A DNA stretch of 64,000 nucleotides from an uncultured Parabacteroides sp. (GTDB lineage Bacteria; Bacteroidota; Bacteroidia; Bacteroidales; Tannerellaceae): positions 1-64,000 of the forward strand of contig CALUZV010000006.1 of the NCBI GenBank assembly GCA_944325345.1, in the 5' to 3' direction. Below the pieces are notes generated by a model. It did not search any database and was not told the DNA's origin. It saw nothing but the letters and a program-made list of their open reading frames with translations. This document shows positions 23,492-31,618 of the stretch, piece after piece. The position numbers and the translations under genes were made by a program. The first letter of the stretch is position 1; every line of letters starts with the position of its first letter.

Positions 23492-26400
23492 TTACTTTAC
23501 GCTTACCTTAACGGCTTCTTCACCGTCAATGCTTACGATTGCGATACCAGCCGGTACTGAAATCGTTGCATTGTCAGAAGTGAGGACTTCGTTAGCAACG
23601 ATCTGGCCGAGGATTGTAGAGATAACTACGTTCTTGCCAGCAGCGTTCTTGATGTTGATTGCACCGTCGGTTGCGATGATCTTAACTTCGGTTGCAGCAA
23701 CACCTTCGTTTGCTGTAGGAGCTTCGGTACGAGTGATGTCAAACAACATAGCGTCATCTTGATCACCCCATGTCAAAATACCGTTGAGAGCACTCAACCA
23801 AACCATGTCATCTTCGCTGTTAGACTGCCGAACAACATACATATCAGGATCAGCTGTAGATTCTACGATCTGAACTTTGAATCTATCCAAACCGCCTTCA
23901 ACCTTCTGTGTATTGTTGGCATCCATAGCAACCAAAGTAGATTCACCCTTGATAGATGTAGTCAATGTATCACGAGTTTCGTTGATAGCGGCAGCCTTGA
24001 AGATAGCCTTTTTCTGCTTACCCGGCAATTGATAAACCTTATCGTATGCACCGTCAGCAACATAATACGTTACAGAGTCTGTCGGGTTGAACAAGAACAT
24101 ACGTTCGTTCGTGTTAGTACCTGCGCTCTTCGTAATGTAGAATGCCGGAACAACTTCTTCCTTGTCTGTTACATACAGATACATAGCTTCAGCTTCTTCC
24201 TTAACCGTCAAACCATCACGTTCTTCGTTCATTGTGATATAGTTGCCCAGATCACTTACGAATGAATAGTGGCCTTCGTTAGCAGGCAGGCTGATAGCCG
24301 GAGCTTCTTCGATTAAGAAAGTCTTAACTTGATCTGCTTCTGAAAGAATATAAGTTGTAGCACCCATATTCTGAATCTTGAAGTCTTCAGCTTTCAAATC
24401 ATTAATTGAAAGATTCTCTTGCTGGAATTTATCCAACAACAGAGCTTCATTAGTATTACGAGCCGTCTTGATATTTACAGAACCATCTACATTTTCTTCG
24501 ATATAGAACCATTGAGCAGTTGTAGGAGTTGCACCTTCAACATCAGTACCTGCAGCGTTCAAATAGCGGTCTGTAACCTTTCCGTTATCAATCAACTGCA
24601 ATTGATATTTGTATGCATATACAACGTCGCCTTGTGTCTTCGTATTAACTAAATCGCCATTAGCATATACATAGTTATATCTTTCAACACTTGCATTAGG
24701 ATTCTTTATCAGTCTCCACTGAGCTGCTTCAGTTACATTACCAGTCAAGTCATCTGCAATATATTCATTGCGTACATTGTTTTCATCATAAACCGGATAC
24801 AACTTATTAGAAGTCGGAGCGATATCACGACCGAAAGACAATGTCATAACTGTCTCATTCTCGACATTCAGATAACCTTCGTATGCAACAGCCTTAACCG
24901 GAATCAATTCAACGTATGCACCCTGAAGATTCTTTGTATCTTCATTTCCATTAGATTTTCTACCAATAACAATGTCACCTTCTTGATCCACATTGTAGTA
25001 GTTGTACTGCAACGGACGAATTTGTGTTCCATTTTTCTGAGCAGCTTCTGCAGGTGCTAAAGAATAACGATTATTTCCTTCGCTGAAGAGTTTTGTTGTT
25101 AATGTAGTACCCGTTTCACGGTTTGTGAAAGTAACATCGTTACCATCAACGCCAGAAATTACCCACTGATAAGCTGGAGCATCCAAGTTAGAAATAACAT
25201 AACCTTTAGCTTGGAAAGCATCACCTGTAGCAGAAGTAGTCAAATACTTGCCGTTTTCAGTGTTGTCATTACCGTTGCTCTTGTAGAAACGGATGTTGTA
25301 AATAGCAGCCGTATCACCCTTGAACAAGAATGTGCTTGCTTTAACAACTGTAGATTCAGCAAATTTAAATTTGAATACCGGGCTTGTCTGTCCAACAATC
25401 GTATTAACGCCAGAAGCATCTTCATCAGCAGTCAAATAAACAGTTGAGTATTCTTTCTGAGCATTAGAAGAAGAAGCTTCAACTGCGCGAACTTTTTCTA
25501 ATGACAAAGCATAAACATCTTCTTCTGTAGTGCTTTCTTCTACATTAAAGCAAGCGTTGTAAACAGAAATCTGGTTTCCTGCAGCTTTGTAGTCATTGTC
25601 ATTACCTGTATAAAGAACTAAATCGCGCCCGCTAACTTCAGTCAGTGTAAATCCATTACCAGCCTTACGGTCATCAGCTTCTTCTGCGATGTTTACATCA
25701 GAATCAACAGCAATGAATGTACATTTCAACAAATAATCGAGTTTATCTCTCCAATCATCCCATTTACCCGGAGTTGAAGTAGCAAAATAAGTACCTCTGG
25801 GGAATCCATAGTATGTCTTTTCTTCAACACCAGGAGCTGGTACATTGATAGCAACAATAGTCTTTTCTTCAAACAAGTTTGAAACGCCTGAAAGGTCGCT
25901 ATCATTTAATTCAAAGTTGAAACCTGCACTATTGTAGAGGTCATTCAAAGCATCTGGATCTGTTACAGTAATACCCGGATTCAGAGCGTTCAAAGCAAAT
26001 GATTCGTTCTCTGTTGTAGTACCTAATGCAAATTCGTCATTAGCGTTATCGAAATACAATACCGAATTATCTTCTGCAGCTAATTCGATAGTTTCATTTG
26101 TTGCAAGAGTACCATCCCATTCTTCTGCAGCATCAGAACCAGCATAGAATAATGTTTCAGTTTTACCCTCAACACTCTTCTTTGTTACCAATTGGTAAGT
26201 ACCATTATCTTTATCATACTTGCCATTTGCATCTTGCTTTTGGAAGGTGATAGGTTGTCCTGTTGCAACATTAGTGAAAGTATAAACATAATCACCTCCA
26301 GGAAGCTGACTTTGCTGAACTTTCCACAAATATTGGCTTAAGTCTTCTTTTGCAACCTCTGCAGTGTTATTCCATACGAAGTACTCAATCTCGGATTCGT

Positions 26401-26599
26401 CAGCACTCCATTTAGAACCAATAACATCTCCTCCAATCGTTAAAAACATCTGTTTAGATGTCAAGTCATCATTGTTGCTAATTTCAGTAGAAGAAATCAC
26501 ATCGTTTTGTGAAACATTTTCTACTGCATAAGCACTACTGCAAAAGACTCCGCCCATCAGCGCAGCCATCGCGAAAATTGTAGAAACTTTCTTGTTCAT
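23492..26599 (-). CDS. Large secreted protein with DUF6383-like C-terminal domain, second paralogue
   Basis: A protein of about 1035 residues; ATG 26599 gives MNKKVSTIFAMAALMGG, aligning with the leader of the paralogue at 13214-16594, and an ATG two codons earlier is also possible. The signal peptide probably ends near SAYAV. Shared body motifs include FTNRETGTTLTTKLF, EENVDGSVNI, GNYITMNEERDG and NPTDSVTYYV. The last 85 residues are nearly identical to the paralogue. Over 124 bases (23572-23695 against 16391-16514) I count about four differences by eye, far fewer than in the gene bodies, which suggests gene conversion. Function unknown; likely surface-exposed or secreted. Confidence 0.85.
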   Translation of the reverse strand: MNKKVSTIFAMAALMGGVFCSSAYAVENVSQNDVISSTEISNNDDLTSKQMFLTIGGDVIGSKWSADESEIEYFVWNNTAEVAKEDLSQYLWKVQQSQLPGGDYVYTFTNVATGQPITFQKQDANGKYDKDNGTYQLVTKKSVEGKTETLFYAGSDAAEEWDGTLATNETIELAAEDNSVLYFDNANDEFALGTTTENESFALNALNPGITVTDPDALNDLYNSAGFNFELNDSDLSGVSNLFEEKTIVAINVPAPGVEEKTYYGFPRGTYFATSTPGKWDDWRDKLDYLLKCTFIAVDSDVNIAEEADDRKAGNGFTLTEVSGRDLVLYTGNDNDYKAAGNQISVYNACFNVEESTTEEDVYALSLEKVRAVEASSSNAQKEYSTVYLTADEDASGVNTIVGQTSPVFKFKFAESTVVKASTFLFKGDTAAIYNIRFYKSNGNDNTENGKYLTTSATGDAFQAKGYVISNLDAPAYQWVISGVDGNDVTFTNRETGTTLTTKLFSEGNNRYSLAPAEAAQKNGTQIRPLQYNYYNVDQEGDIVIGRKSNGNEDTKNLQGAYVELIPVKAVAYEGYLNVENETVMTLSFGRDIAPTSNKLYPVYDENNVRNEYIADDLTGNVTEAAQWRLIKNPNASVERYNYVYANGDLVNTKTQGDVVYAYKYQLQLIDNGKVTDRYLNAAGTDVEGATPTTAQWFYIEENVDGSVNIKTARNTNEALLLDKFQQENLSINDLKAEDFKIQNMGATTYILSEADQVKTFLIEEAPAISLPANEGHYSFVSDLGNYITMNEERDGLTVKEEAEAMYLYVTDKEEVVPAFYITKSAGTNTNERMFLFNPTDSVTYYVADGAYDKVYQLPGKQKKAIFKAAAINETRDTLTTSIKGESTLVAMDANNTQKVEGGLDRFKVQIVESTADPDMYVVRQSNSEDDMVWLSALNGILTWGDQDDAMLFDITRTEAPTANEGVAATEVKIIATDGAINIKNAAGKNVVISTILGQIVANEVLTSDNATISVPAGIAIVSIDGEEAVKVSVK

Positions 26600-26674
26600 A
26601 ATCATTTAAAATTAGTATTAATATTATAGTTGTTGATAAAAACTCAACTTTAAAAAGTCCTTTGTTCTCTATGG

Positions 26675-26690
26675 CGTGGCCAGAAAAACC
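26675..26690 (+). repeat. Left arm of a 16-base inverted repeat
   Basis: CGTGGCCAGAAAAACC here is the exact reverse complement of GGTTTTTCTGGCCACG at 27222-27237. The two arms enclose about 530 bases without a gene. No clear target-site duplication flanks them. Confidence 0.6.
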
Positions 26691-26813
26691 ATCGTTTAAT
26701 TTGGTCGTATTTTTAGGGATTTTCTGCTTGTTCAGGAAAGCGGGCGTTTCGTACAAGAAAGGGTATGTAAGTGATAAGGAAACAGGCGAGTTGATAAAAA
26801 AACAGTAAGAAAA

Positions 26814-26844
26814 TTTGCTGGTAAAAAAGAAAGGCTTACCTTTG
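26814..26844 (+). promoter_or_regulatory. Perfect consensus promoter
   Basis: TTTG (26814-26817), 19 bases, then TACCTTTG (26837-26844). The predicted start, near 26849-26851, coincides with a 36-base palindrome. Confidence 0.75.
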
Positions 26845-26848
26845 CATC

Positions 26849-26893
26849 GTGATGGCAAGAAAAAACGATCGTTTTTTCTTGCCATCCTTTTTT
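26849..26893 (+). ncRNA. Very short hairpin RNA or promoter-proximal terminator
   Basis: Positions 26851-26886 form a perfect 36-base palindrome (GATGGCAAGAAAAAACGATC and its mirror), followed by CTTTTTT. Together with the promoter just upstream, this predicts an RNA of about 43 bases that is almost all stem. No ORF follows before the next promoter. Confidence 0.5.
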
Positions 26894-27090
26894 ATGCCCT
26901 AACGCATTCGTACTTAGTGTCCTATATATAATAATGTATAGGAAAAATGCCCCATAGTAATTAATCAAACCATCCATCCTTATTCATATCCCTAAGTATA
27001 TCGGAATCAATTTGTTCGGATCGAAAAATCAATAGGTCGCGAAGCATATTTCTGTCCCTGCCGAGGCAAACTTATATACCCTTGGACATA

Positions 27091-27180
27091 AACTTAAAAC
27101 TAAACCTTAGTTTATGAAAACTAAGTCTTCGTTTTTAAAAACCAAAGCTTAGTTTATAAAAACGGAATCTTAGTTTTAAG
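27091..27180. repeat. A/T-rich dyad array (AAAAC-GTTTT type), copy 1
   Basis: Four dyads about 22-24 bases apart, each with AAAC or AAAAC on the left and GTTT or GTTTT on the right. The ends are mirror images: CTTAAAACTAA and TTAGTTTTAAG. The same design recurs at 46889-46977. Confidence 0.8.
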
Positions 27181-27221
27181 TATTCCTCGTGGCCAAAATA
27201 AGTATGGATGGCGTCAAATAG

Positions 27222-27237
27222 GGTTTTTCTGGCCACG
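27222..27237 (-). repeat. Right arm of a 16-base inverted repeat
   Basis: GGTTTTTCTGGCCACG mirrors 26675-26690. The TGGCCACG part can also pair with CGTGGCCA at 27188-27195, making a local hairpin just upstream of the ATPase promoter. Confidence 0.6.
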
Positions 27238-27274
27238 AAAGCTATGTTTTTCTGCCGACGAACCTACGTGGAGG

Positions 27275-27307
27275 TTTGCTCGTTTCGCCGAAAAAGTCCT
27301 AACTTTG
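27275..27307 (+). promoter_or_regulatory. Consensus promoter for the ATPase-DUF4435 pair
   Basis: TTTG (27275-27278), 21 bases, then TAACTTTG (27300-27307). The predicted start is about 15 bases before the ATG at 27328, which supports that start codon. Confidence 0.7.
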
Positions 27308-27327
27308 TCTTCCAAAAGAAATCTCTT

Positions 27328-28098
27328 ATGGAAAAAAGCAGATATATCAGTTGGTTTAAGGTACAGAAGATGTGGGGACGGGTTGACCTGCAATGGGAGA
27401 AGATAAACGAGGATGTGAATATCCTTGTCGGCATCAACGGTTGCGGGAAGACGACCCTGCTCAATCTGATGGCAGACTATTACGCGGGCGTACATATTAA
27501 AAAAGGTATAGCGACGGCGGTGAGCGGGACGGAAGTTGAGAGTCCGGTTACCTATATCCGCTCTTTCGATGTGCCCGCCAATGCGAAGCGCAAGACCGAA
27601 AGCCTCTTGCTCCAGGAACTAAAGCATATCATCAACCAAAACGGAGAAGGGACTTCCTTCTTCGATTATCGGATGAAGATGCTGAATTTCCCCGAAGAGG
27701 CTGCAACGATACAAAAGCGCATCGGGCAGTTTTTCCAGGCAGTCAATGCCTTATTCCAAGAAACAAAGAAAGAAATCGCCATAGACCCGCTACGCAACCG
27801 ACTCATCTTCCGGTTGCAAGGCGGAAAGGCCGACATCCAACTGGAGCAACTGTCATCTGGCGAGAAGCAGATGCTCCTGATACTGACGACGGTCTTCTTG
27901 CAGGAAGAAAAGCCGAATATCCTCTTAATGGACGAGCCGGAAATCTCGTTGCATATTACTTGGCAAGACCGGCTGGTCGGCATGATTCGCCAACTGAATC
28001 CCAATTGCCAGTTGATATTGACTACCCATTCCCCCAATATCTTCGCCAACGGGTGGGAAGACAAGATCGTGTTTATCGAGGACTTGGAAAGCAGATGA
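27328..28098 (+). CDS. AAA/ABC-type ATPase, AriA-like partner of a DUF4435 protein
   Basis: A 256-residue ATPase of the SMC/ABC-like AAA group. Walker A is GINGCGKT at residues 35-42, the signature-like loop LSSGEKQMLLIL, Walker B NILLMDEPEISLH, and a switch histidine in LTTHSPN. ATG 27328 lies just behind a consensus promoter; the frame extends back to 27208 but would start before that promoter. Its stop overlaps the DUF4435 ATG (ATGA). An ATPase of this class coupled to DUF4435 is the arrangement of the PARIS anti-phage system (AriA-AriB). This ATPase is shorter than the AriA proteins I recall (over 400 residues), so it may be a compact relative. Confidence 0.85.
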   Translation: MEKSRYISWFKVQKMWGRVDLQWEKINEDVNILVGINGCGKTTLLNLMADYYAGVHIKKGIATAVSGTEVESPVTYIRSFDVPANAKRKTESLLLQELKHIINQNGEGTSFFDYRMKMLNFPEEAATIQKRIGQFFQAVNALFQETKKEIAIDPLRNRLIFRLQGGKADIQLEQLSSGEKQMLLILTTVFLQEEKPNILLMDEPEISLHITWQDRLVGMIRQLNPNCQLILTTHSPNIFANGWEDKIVFIEDLESR

Positions 28099-28988
28099 GG
28101 CAGGCAGAGCGGAAGGCATATTACGAGATGACCGCCAAGAGGCTGGCGGCCTCCACTTATCTGTATGGCGTGGATGCCGTAGTCCATGTGGAAGACAAAG
28201 ACGATATCCAGTTTTGGCAGCGAGTCCTTTCCCGATATAGCACGAGGCGGCATAAGTTCCTGCCGGCGACCATCAACGAGTGGGGGCATCGTTCGACGGG
28301 ATGCACGCAATGCCTGAAGTATCGAGACTTCCTGTCCCAACGCTTTTTTATTTGCATTGATAGCGATTTGCGCTATTTATTGGGAGAAGAACTGCTTGCC
28401 GAGAAAGGGATTTTGCAAACCTATACCTATTCATGGGAGAACCATTACGCCTTTGCGCCGAGGTTGCAGCAGGCATTCGATAGCCATATATCGGGGCGGA
28501 GCCAATTTGATTTCACCCGCTTCCTGTTGCGCTATTCCCAAATCGTTTACCGGCCATTTATCTATATGTTATACCATGAGCGGATGAAGTTGGAAGGATT
28601 CACGCGCGACAAATTCCGGCACTGCATCACCCTCCAGTATCGGCGTGGCGATGAACAAGGAGATGGGGCACCGTTTTTGGAGCGGCTGACCGAGAATTTA
28701 GCACTTGCGACCGAAGGTTTGGCAAGCTATTGGGAAGAAGACGGAAAGACAGATGCACTCCGTTATGCCGCCCTGGGCTTACGGGAAGACAACGCCTACC
28801 TCTATGTCCGTGGCCATTGCCTCTACAATTCTTTGGTATCTATCGGGAAAAAACTTTGCGAAAGAACAGGCGTGAGCTTCGAGCGGAATATATTGCGGGA
28901 AGCGTTAGCGTTTGAAGAGTATGAGGAGATGGGGAAGATTGGGAGGGATGTTAGGGAGATGGAGAAGGGAAGCTTGCGGGGTTTGTAA
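28095..28988 (+). CDS. DUF4435 protein, AriB-like TOPRIM-fold effector candidate
   Basis: A 297-residue DUF4435 protein. TOPRIM-like acidic residues are visible: Glu33 in VVHVEDKDD, then Asp89 and Asp91 in FFICIDSDLRYL. YTYSWENHY and the following helical region also fit the family. In PARIS, AriB is held by AriA and released as a nuclease toxin when a phage anti-restriction protein is sensed; tRNA cleavage has been reported. Start ATG 28095 overlaps the ATPase stop, giving tight translational coupling. Function here is inferred from architecture only. Confidence 0.82.
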   Translation: MRQAERKAYYEMTAKRLAASTYLYGVDAVVHVEDKDDIQFWQRVLSRYSTRRHKFLPATINEWGHRSTGCTQCLKYRDFLSQRFFICIDSDLRYLLGEELLAEKGILQTYTYSWENHYAFAPRLQQAFDSHISGRSQFDFTRFLLRYSQIVYRPFIYMLYHERMKLEGFTRDKFRHCITLQYRRGDEQGDGAPFLERLTENLALATEGLASYWEEDGKTDALRYAALGLREDNAYLYVRGHCLYNSLVSIGKKLCERTGVSFERNILREALAFEEYEEMGKIGRDVREMEKGSLRGL

Positions 28989-29060
28989 TGCAAGCTATGT
29001 TTAATTTTTAGTGCTCTTTTTTTATTCCCCTATTTCGGCGGTTTTTCCGCATATTTGTTG

Positions 29061-29068
29061 TAAGTTTG
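29061..29068 (+). promoter_or_regulatory. -7 promoter element for fumarase
   Basis: TAAGTTTG lies 47 bases before the fumarase ATG. No convincing -33 element is visible. Confidence 0.45.
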
Positions 29069-29114
29069 CATCTGTCTAAGCGAGACCAATCTAATTATCC
29101 TATTAAATATAATA

Positions 29115-30767
29115 ATGAATATGGCAACACCTTCATTCAACTATCAGCCGATGTTCGAGCATGGTGCCGACACGACTGAGTATTATTTGCTTACTAAAGA
29201 CTATGTCTCTGTCTCGGAGTTCGAGGGAAAACCGATTCTCAAAGTGGCCAAAGAGGGCTTGACGGCGATGGCTAATGCTGCCTTCCGCGACGTCTCCTTC
29301 ATGTTGCGCCGCTCACACAATGAGCAAGTGGCTAAAATCCTCAGCGACCCCGAGGCAAGCGACAACGACAAGTACGTCGCCCTCACGTTCCTCCGCAATG
29401 CCGAGGTTGCCTCTAAGGGTGTCCTCCCCTTCTGCCAGGATACGGGTACCGCCATCATCCACGGCGAGAAAGGCCAGCAGGTTTGGACTGGCTACTGCGA
29501 CGAAGAGGCTCTTTCACTCGGTGTTTTCAAGACTTACACGGAAGAGAATCTCCGCTATTCGCAGAATGCTCCGCTCTCCATGTACGAAGAGGTGAATACG
29601 AAGTGCAATCTCCCTGCCCAGATTGATATCGAGGCTACGGAGGGAATGGAATATAACTTCCTCTGTGTTACCAAGGGTGGTGGTTCGGCCAACAAGACTT
29701 ATCTCTATCAGGAAACAAAGGCTATCCTGAATCCCGAGACTCTCGTTCCCTTCCTGGTCGAGAAGATGAAGACGCTGGGTACTGCCGCCTGCCCTCCTTA
29801 TCACATCGCTTTCGTGATCGGCGGTACTTCGGCCGAGAAGAACCTCTTGACCGTCAAGTTGGCTTCTACGCACTATTACGACAATCTCCCGACGACCGGA
29901 AATGCCGGCGGCCGCGCCTTCCGCGATATCGAACTCGAGAAGAAAGTGCTTGAGGAAGCGCACAAGATTGGCCTCGGCGCCCAGTTTGGCGGTAAATACT
30001 ATGCACACGATGTCCGCATCATCCGTCTGCCGCGTCATGGCGCTTCATGCCCGGTGGGTCTCGGCGTGTCTTGCTCTGCCGACCGCAACATCAAGTGTAA
30101 GATTAACAAAGATGGTATCTGGATCGAGAAGTTGGATGCCAATCCGGGCGAATTAATCCCCGAAGAACTGCGCAAAGCAGGCGAGGGCAACGCCGTAAAG
30201 ATTGACCTCAACCGCCCGATGAAGGAAATCCTGGCCGAACTGGATAAATACCCCGTTTCCACCCGTTTGTCTCTGAACGGTACGATTATCGTCGGCCGCG
30301 ACATCGCCCACGCGAAGCTGAAAGAGCGCCTCGACCGTGGCGAAGACCTCCCGCAGTACATCAAAGACCATCCCATCTACTACGCAGGTCCGGCCAAGAC
30401 TCCGGCTGGTATGGCTTGCGGCTCCATGGGCCCGACGACGGCGGGACGTATGGATCCCTACGTCGATTTATTCCAGAGCCACGGCGGCAGCATGATTATG
30501 TTGGCGAAAGGCAACCGTAGCCAGCAGGTTACAGATGCTTGCAAGAAGCACGGCGGTTTCTATCTCGGCTCGATAGGTGGTCCTGCAGCCATCTTGGCGC
30601 AGAATAACATCAAGAGTATCGAATGCGTCGAGTACCCGGAACTGGGCATGGAGGCGATTTGGAAGATCGAAGTGGAAAACTTCCCTGCCTTCATCCTGGT
30701 GGATAACAAAGGCAACGATTTCTTTAAGCAAATCCAGCAGCGTTGCTCGGATTGCAAGTTGAAATAA
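29115..30767 (+). CDS. Fumarate hydratase, class I (iron-sulphur)
   Basis: A 550-residue oxygen-sensitive [4Fe-4S] fumarase that interconverts fumarate and malate, part of the reductive branch that makes succinate in anaerobic Bacteroidales. Diagnostic segments are [48 protein letters not shown], and the C-terminal domain with [12 protein letters not shown] and [12 protein letters not shown]. Length is normal for a class I fumarase with both domains fused. ATG 29115 is used; a second ATG two codons later is equally possible. It appears monocistronic, with a terminator directly behind. Confidence 0.95.
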   Translation: MNMATPSFNYQPMFEHGADTTEYYLLTKDYVSVSEFEGKPILKVAKEGLTAMANAAFRDVSFMLRRSHNEQVAKILSDPEASDNDKYVALTFLRNAEVASKGVLPFCQDTGTAIIHGEKGQQVWTGYCDEEALSLGVFKTYTEENLRYSQNAPLSMYEEVNTKCNLPAQIDIEATEGMEYNFLCVTKGGGSANKTYLYQETKAILNPETLVPFLVEKMKTLGTAACPPYHIAFVIGGTSAEKNLLTVKLASTHYYDNLPTTGNAGGRAFRDIELEKKVLEEAHKIGLGAQFGGKYYAHDVRIIRLPRHGASCPVGLGVSCSADRNIKCKINKDGIWIEKLDANPGELIPEELRKAGEGNAVKIDLNRPMKEILAELDKYPVSTRLSLNGTIIVGRDIAHAKLKERLDRGEDLPQYIKDHPIYYAGPAKTPAGMACGSMGPTTAGRMDPYVDLFQSHGGSMIMLAKGNRSQQVTDACKKHGGFYLGSIGGPAAILAQNNIKSIECVEYPELGMEAIWKIEVENFPAFILVDNKGNDFFKQIQQRCSDCKLK

Positions 30768-30801
30768 GATTTTTACTTGAAATCTTCTATTGGTTCCATG
30801 G

Positions 30802-30838
30802 CGGGTTGCGAGTCGGGAGATTGGCAACCCGTTTTTTT
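30802..30838 (+). terminator. Intrinsic terminator of the fumarase gene
   Basis: CGGGTTGC (30802-30809) pairs with GCAACCCG (30824-30831), followed by seven Ts. Confidence 0.9.
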
Positions 30839-30905
30839 CGTTGCAAATCTTCCCCTTTTCTGCTTATTCCTTCATTAAGGCCTCTACTTTATTTATTGAA
30901 ATTCC

Positions 30906-30913
30906 TACCTTTG
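30906..30913 (+). promoter_or_regulatory. -7 promoter element for the 50-residue ORF
   Basis: TACCTTTG lies 32 bases before the ATG at 30946. A -33 match is not evident. Confidence 0.5.
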
Positions 30914-30945
30914 TGTCGTATTTATGAATTTGAAAGACTAAGATT

Positions 30946-31098
30946 ATGGCAAGACCCATCAAACCAACTCCGATATTATTTGGAGAAGACGCGCGGAGAT
31001 TTATGGAACGTATGAAGAACCCGCGTAAGGAAAGTCCCGAAAAACGGGCCATGAGATTGAAATGTTATGAACTGGCAAAGCGGATGTTGAGGGAGTAG
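30946..31098 (+). CDS. Small basic protein of 50 residues, unknown function
   Basis: The ORF starts ATG 30946 and encodes MARPIKPTPILFGEDARRFM followed by a lysine- and arginine-rich helix (ERMKNPRKESPEKRAMRL, then ELAKRMLRE). It has its own -7 promoter element and lies behind the fumarase terminator, so it is an independent unit. I recall similar short MARPIK-type ORFs in Bacteroides genomes but no assigned function. The basic, helical make-up would fit nucleic-acid or ribosome binding. Confidence 0.65.
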   Translation: MARPIKPTPILFGEDARRFMERMKNPRKESPEKRAMRLKCYELAKRMLRE

Positions 31099-31149
31099 CC
31101 CGAACAGAACAGCCCTTGATAGTTTCTCCTGTCGGAATCAAAAAGCGCA

Positions 31150-31203
31150 TATAAAAACAGAAACCCTGAAGTGTGCCTTACGGCAGGGACAACAGGGTCT
31201 AAC
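31150..31203 (-). ncRNA. Short leftward small RNA candidate
   Basis: A perfect promoter on the minus strand (TTTG 31239-31236, 20 bases, TACATTTG 31215-31208) predicts a start near 31202. The transcript then folds ACCCTG/CAGGGT (31199-31194 with 31169-31164) around an inner GCC-gtaa-GGC hairpin and ends in TTCTGTTTTTAT. The expected size is about 50 bases. No protein is encoded. Confidence 0.5.
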
Positions 31204-31207
31204 GCTG

Positions 31208-31239
31208 CAAATGTAGGCATTTAAAATGAACTAATCAAA
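31208..31239 (-). promoter_or_regulatory. Consensus leftward promoter
   Basis: TTTG, 20-base spacer, TACATTTG on the minus strand, pointing at the short hairpin RNA candidate. Confidence 0.7.
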
Positions 31240-31359
31240 CGCGCAAATAGATTGACTTCCTTGATATCCCATCCAATTCGGCTTTAGGCCTTAGTTTCGT
31301 TCCCGCAGTTTTTCCTTTTCTCGCTCGGATTCCCCTTTTCCTCCCCTGCAAAATCCCCT

Positions 31360-31605
31360 TTCTGTTAATGAAACCTAACATCGTCAGGAGCGAAAGAAAC
31401 TTTCTGTTAATGTAAGTTAGTGTCGTCAGGGACGAAAAGAACTTTCTGTTAATGTAAGCTAATTTTACGCGGTAAAAAAGTACTTTCACGGGATGAAAGT
31501 GATTTTCGTCGGGGACGACAATTACTTTCACGCCGTGAAAGTAATCGGCGACAGCCGCGACGCGGGTTTTCGCGCCCGTGTAGCAGTTGTCGCCGATGAT
31601 TTTAA
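31360..31605. repeat. Dyad array with about 20-base spacing (TTTCA-TGAAA and CGTC-GACG types)
   Basis: Three phrases CTTTCTGTTAATG recur at about 31359, 31400 and 31443. Dyads follow at about 20-base steps: TTTTACgcgGTAAAA (31463), ACTTTCAcgggaTGAAAGT (31482), TCGTCgggGACGA (31506) and ACTTTCACgccGTGAAAGT (31524). The array fills the gap downstream of the leftward barrel gene. Confidence 0.75.
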
Positions 31606-31618
31606 TGCCTTGCACGCC

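Noticed and set aside
26535..26977. Leftward frames of 116 and 81 codons in the gap before the ATPase
   Set aside because: They read through the 36-base palindrome and promoter elements and show no family resemblance.
31235..31615. 126-codon leftward frame in the 31.4 kb dyad array
   Set aside because: Its translation is repetitive (INRKFFSSLT repeated) because it reads the array.
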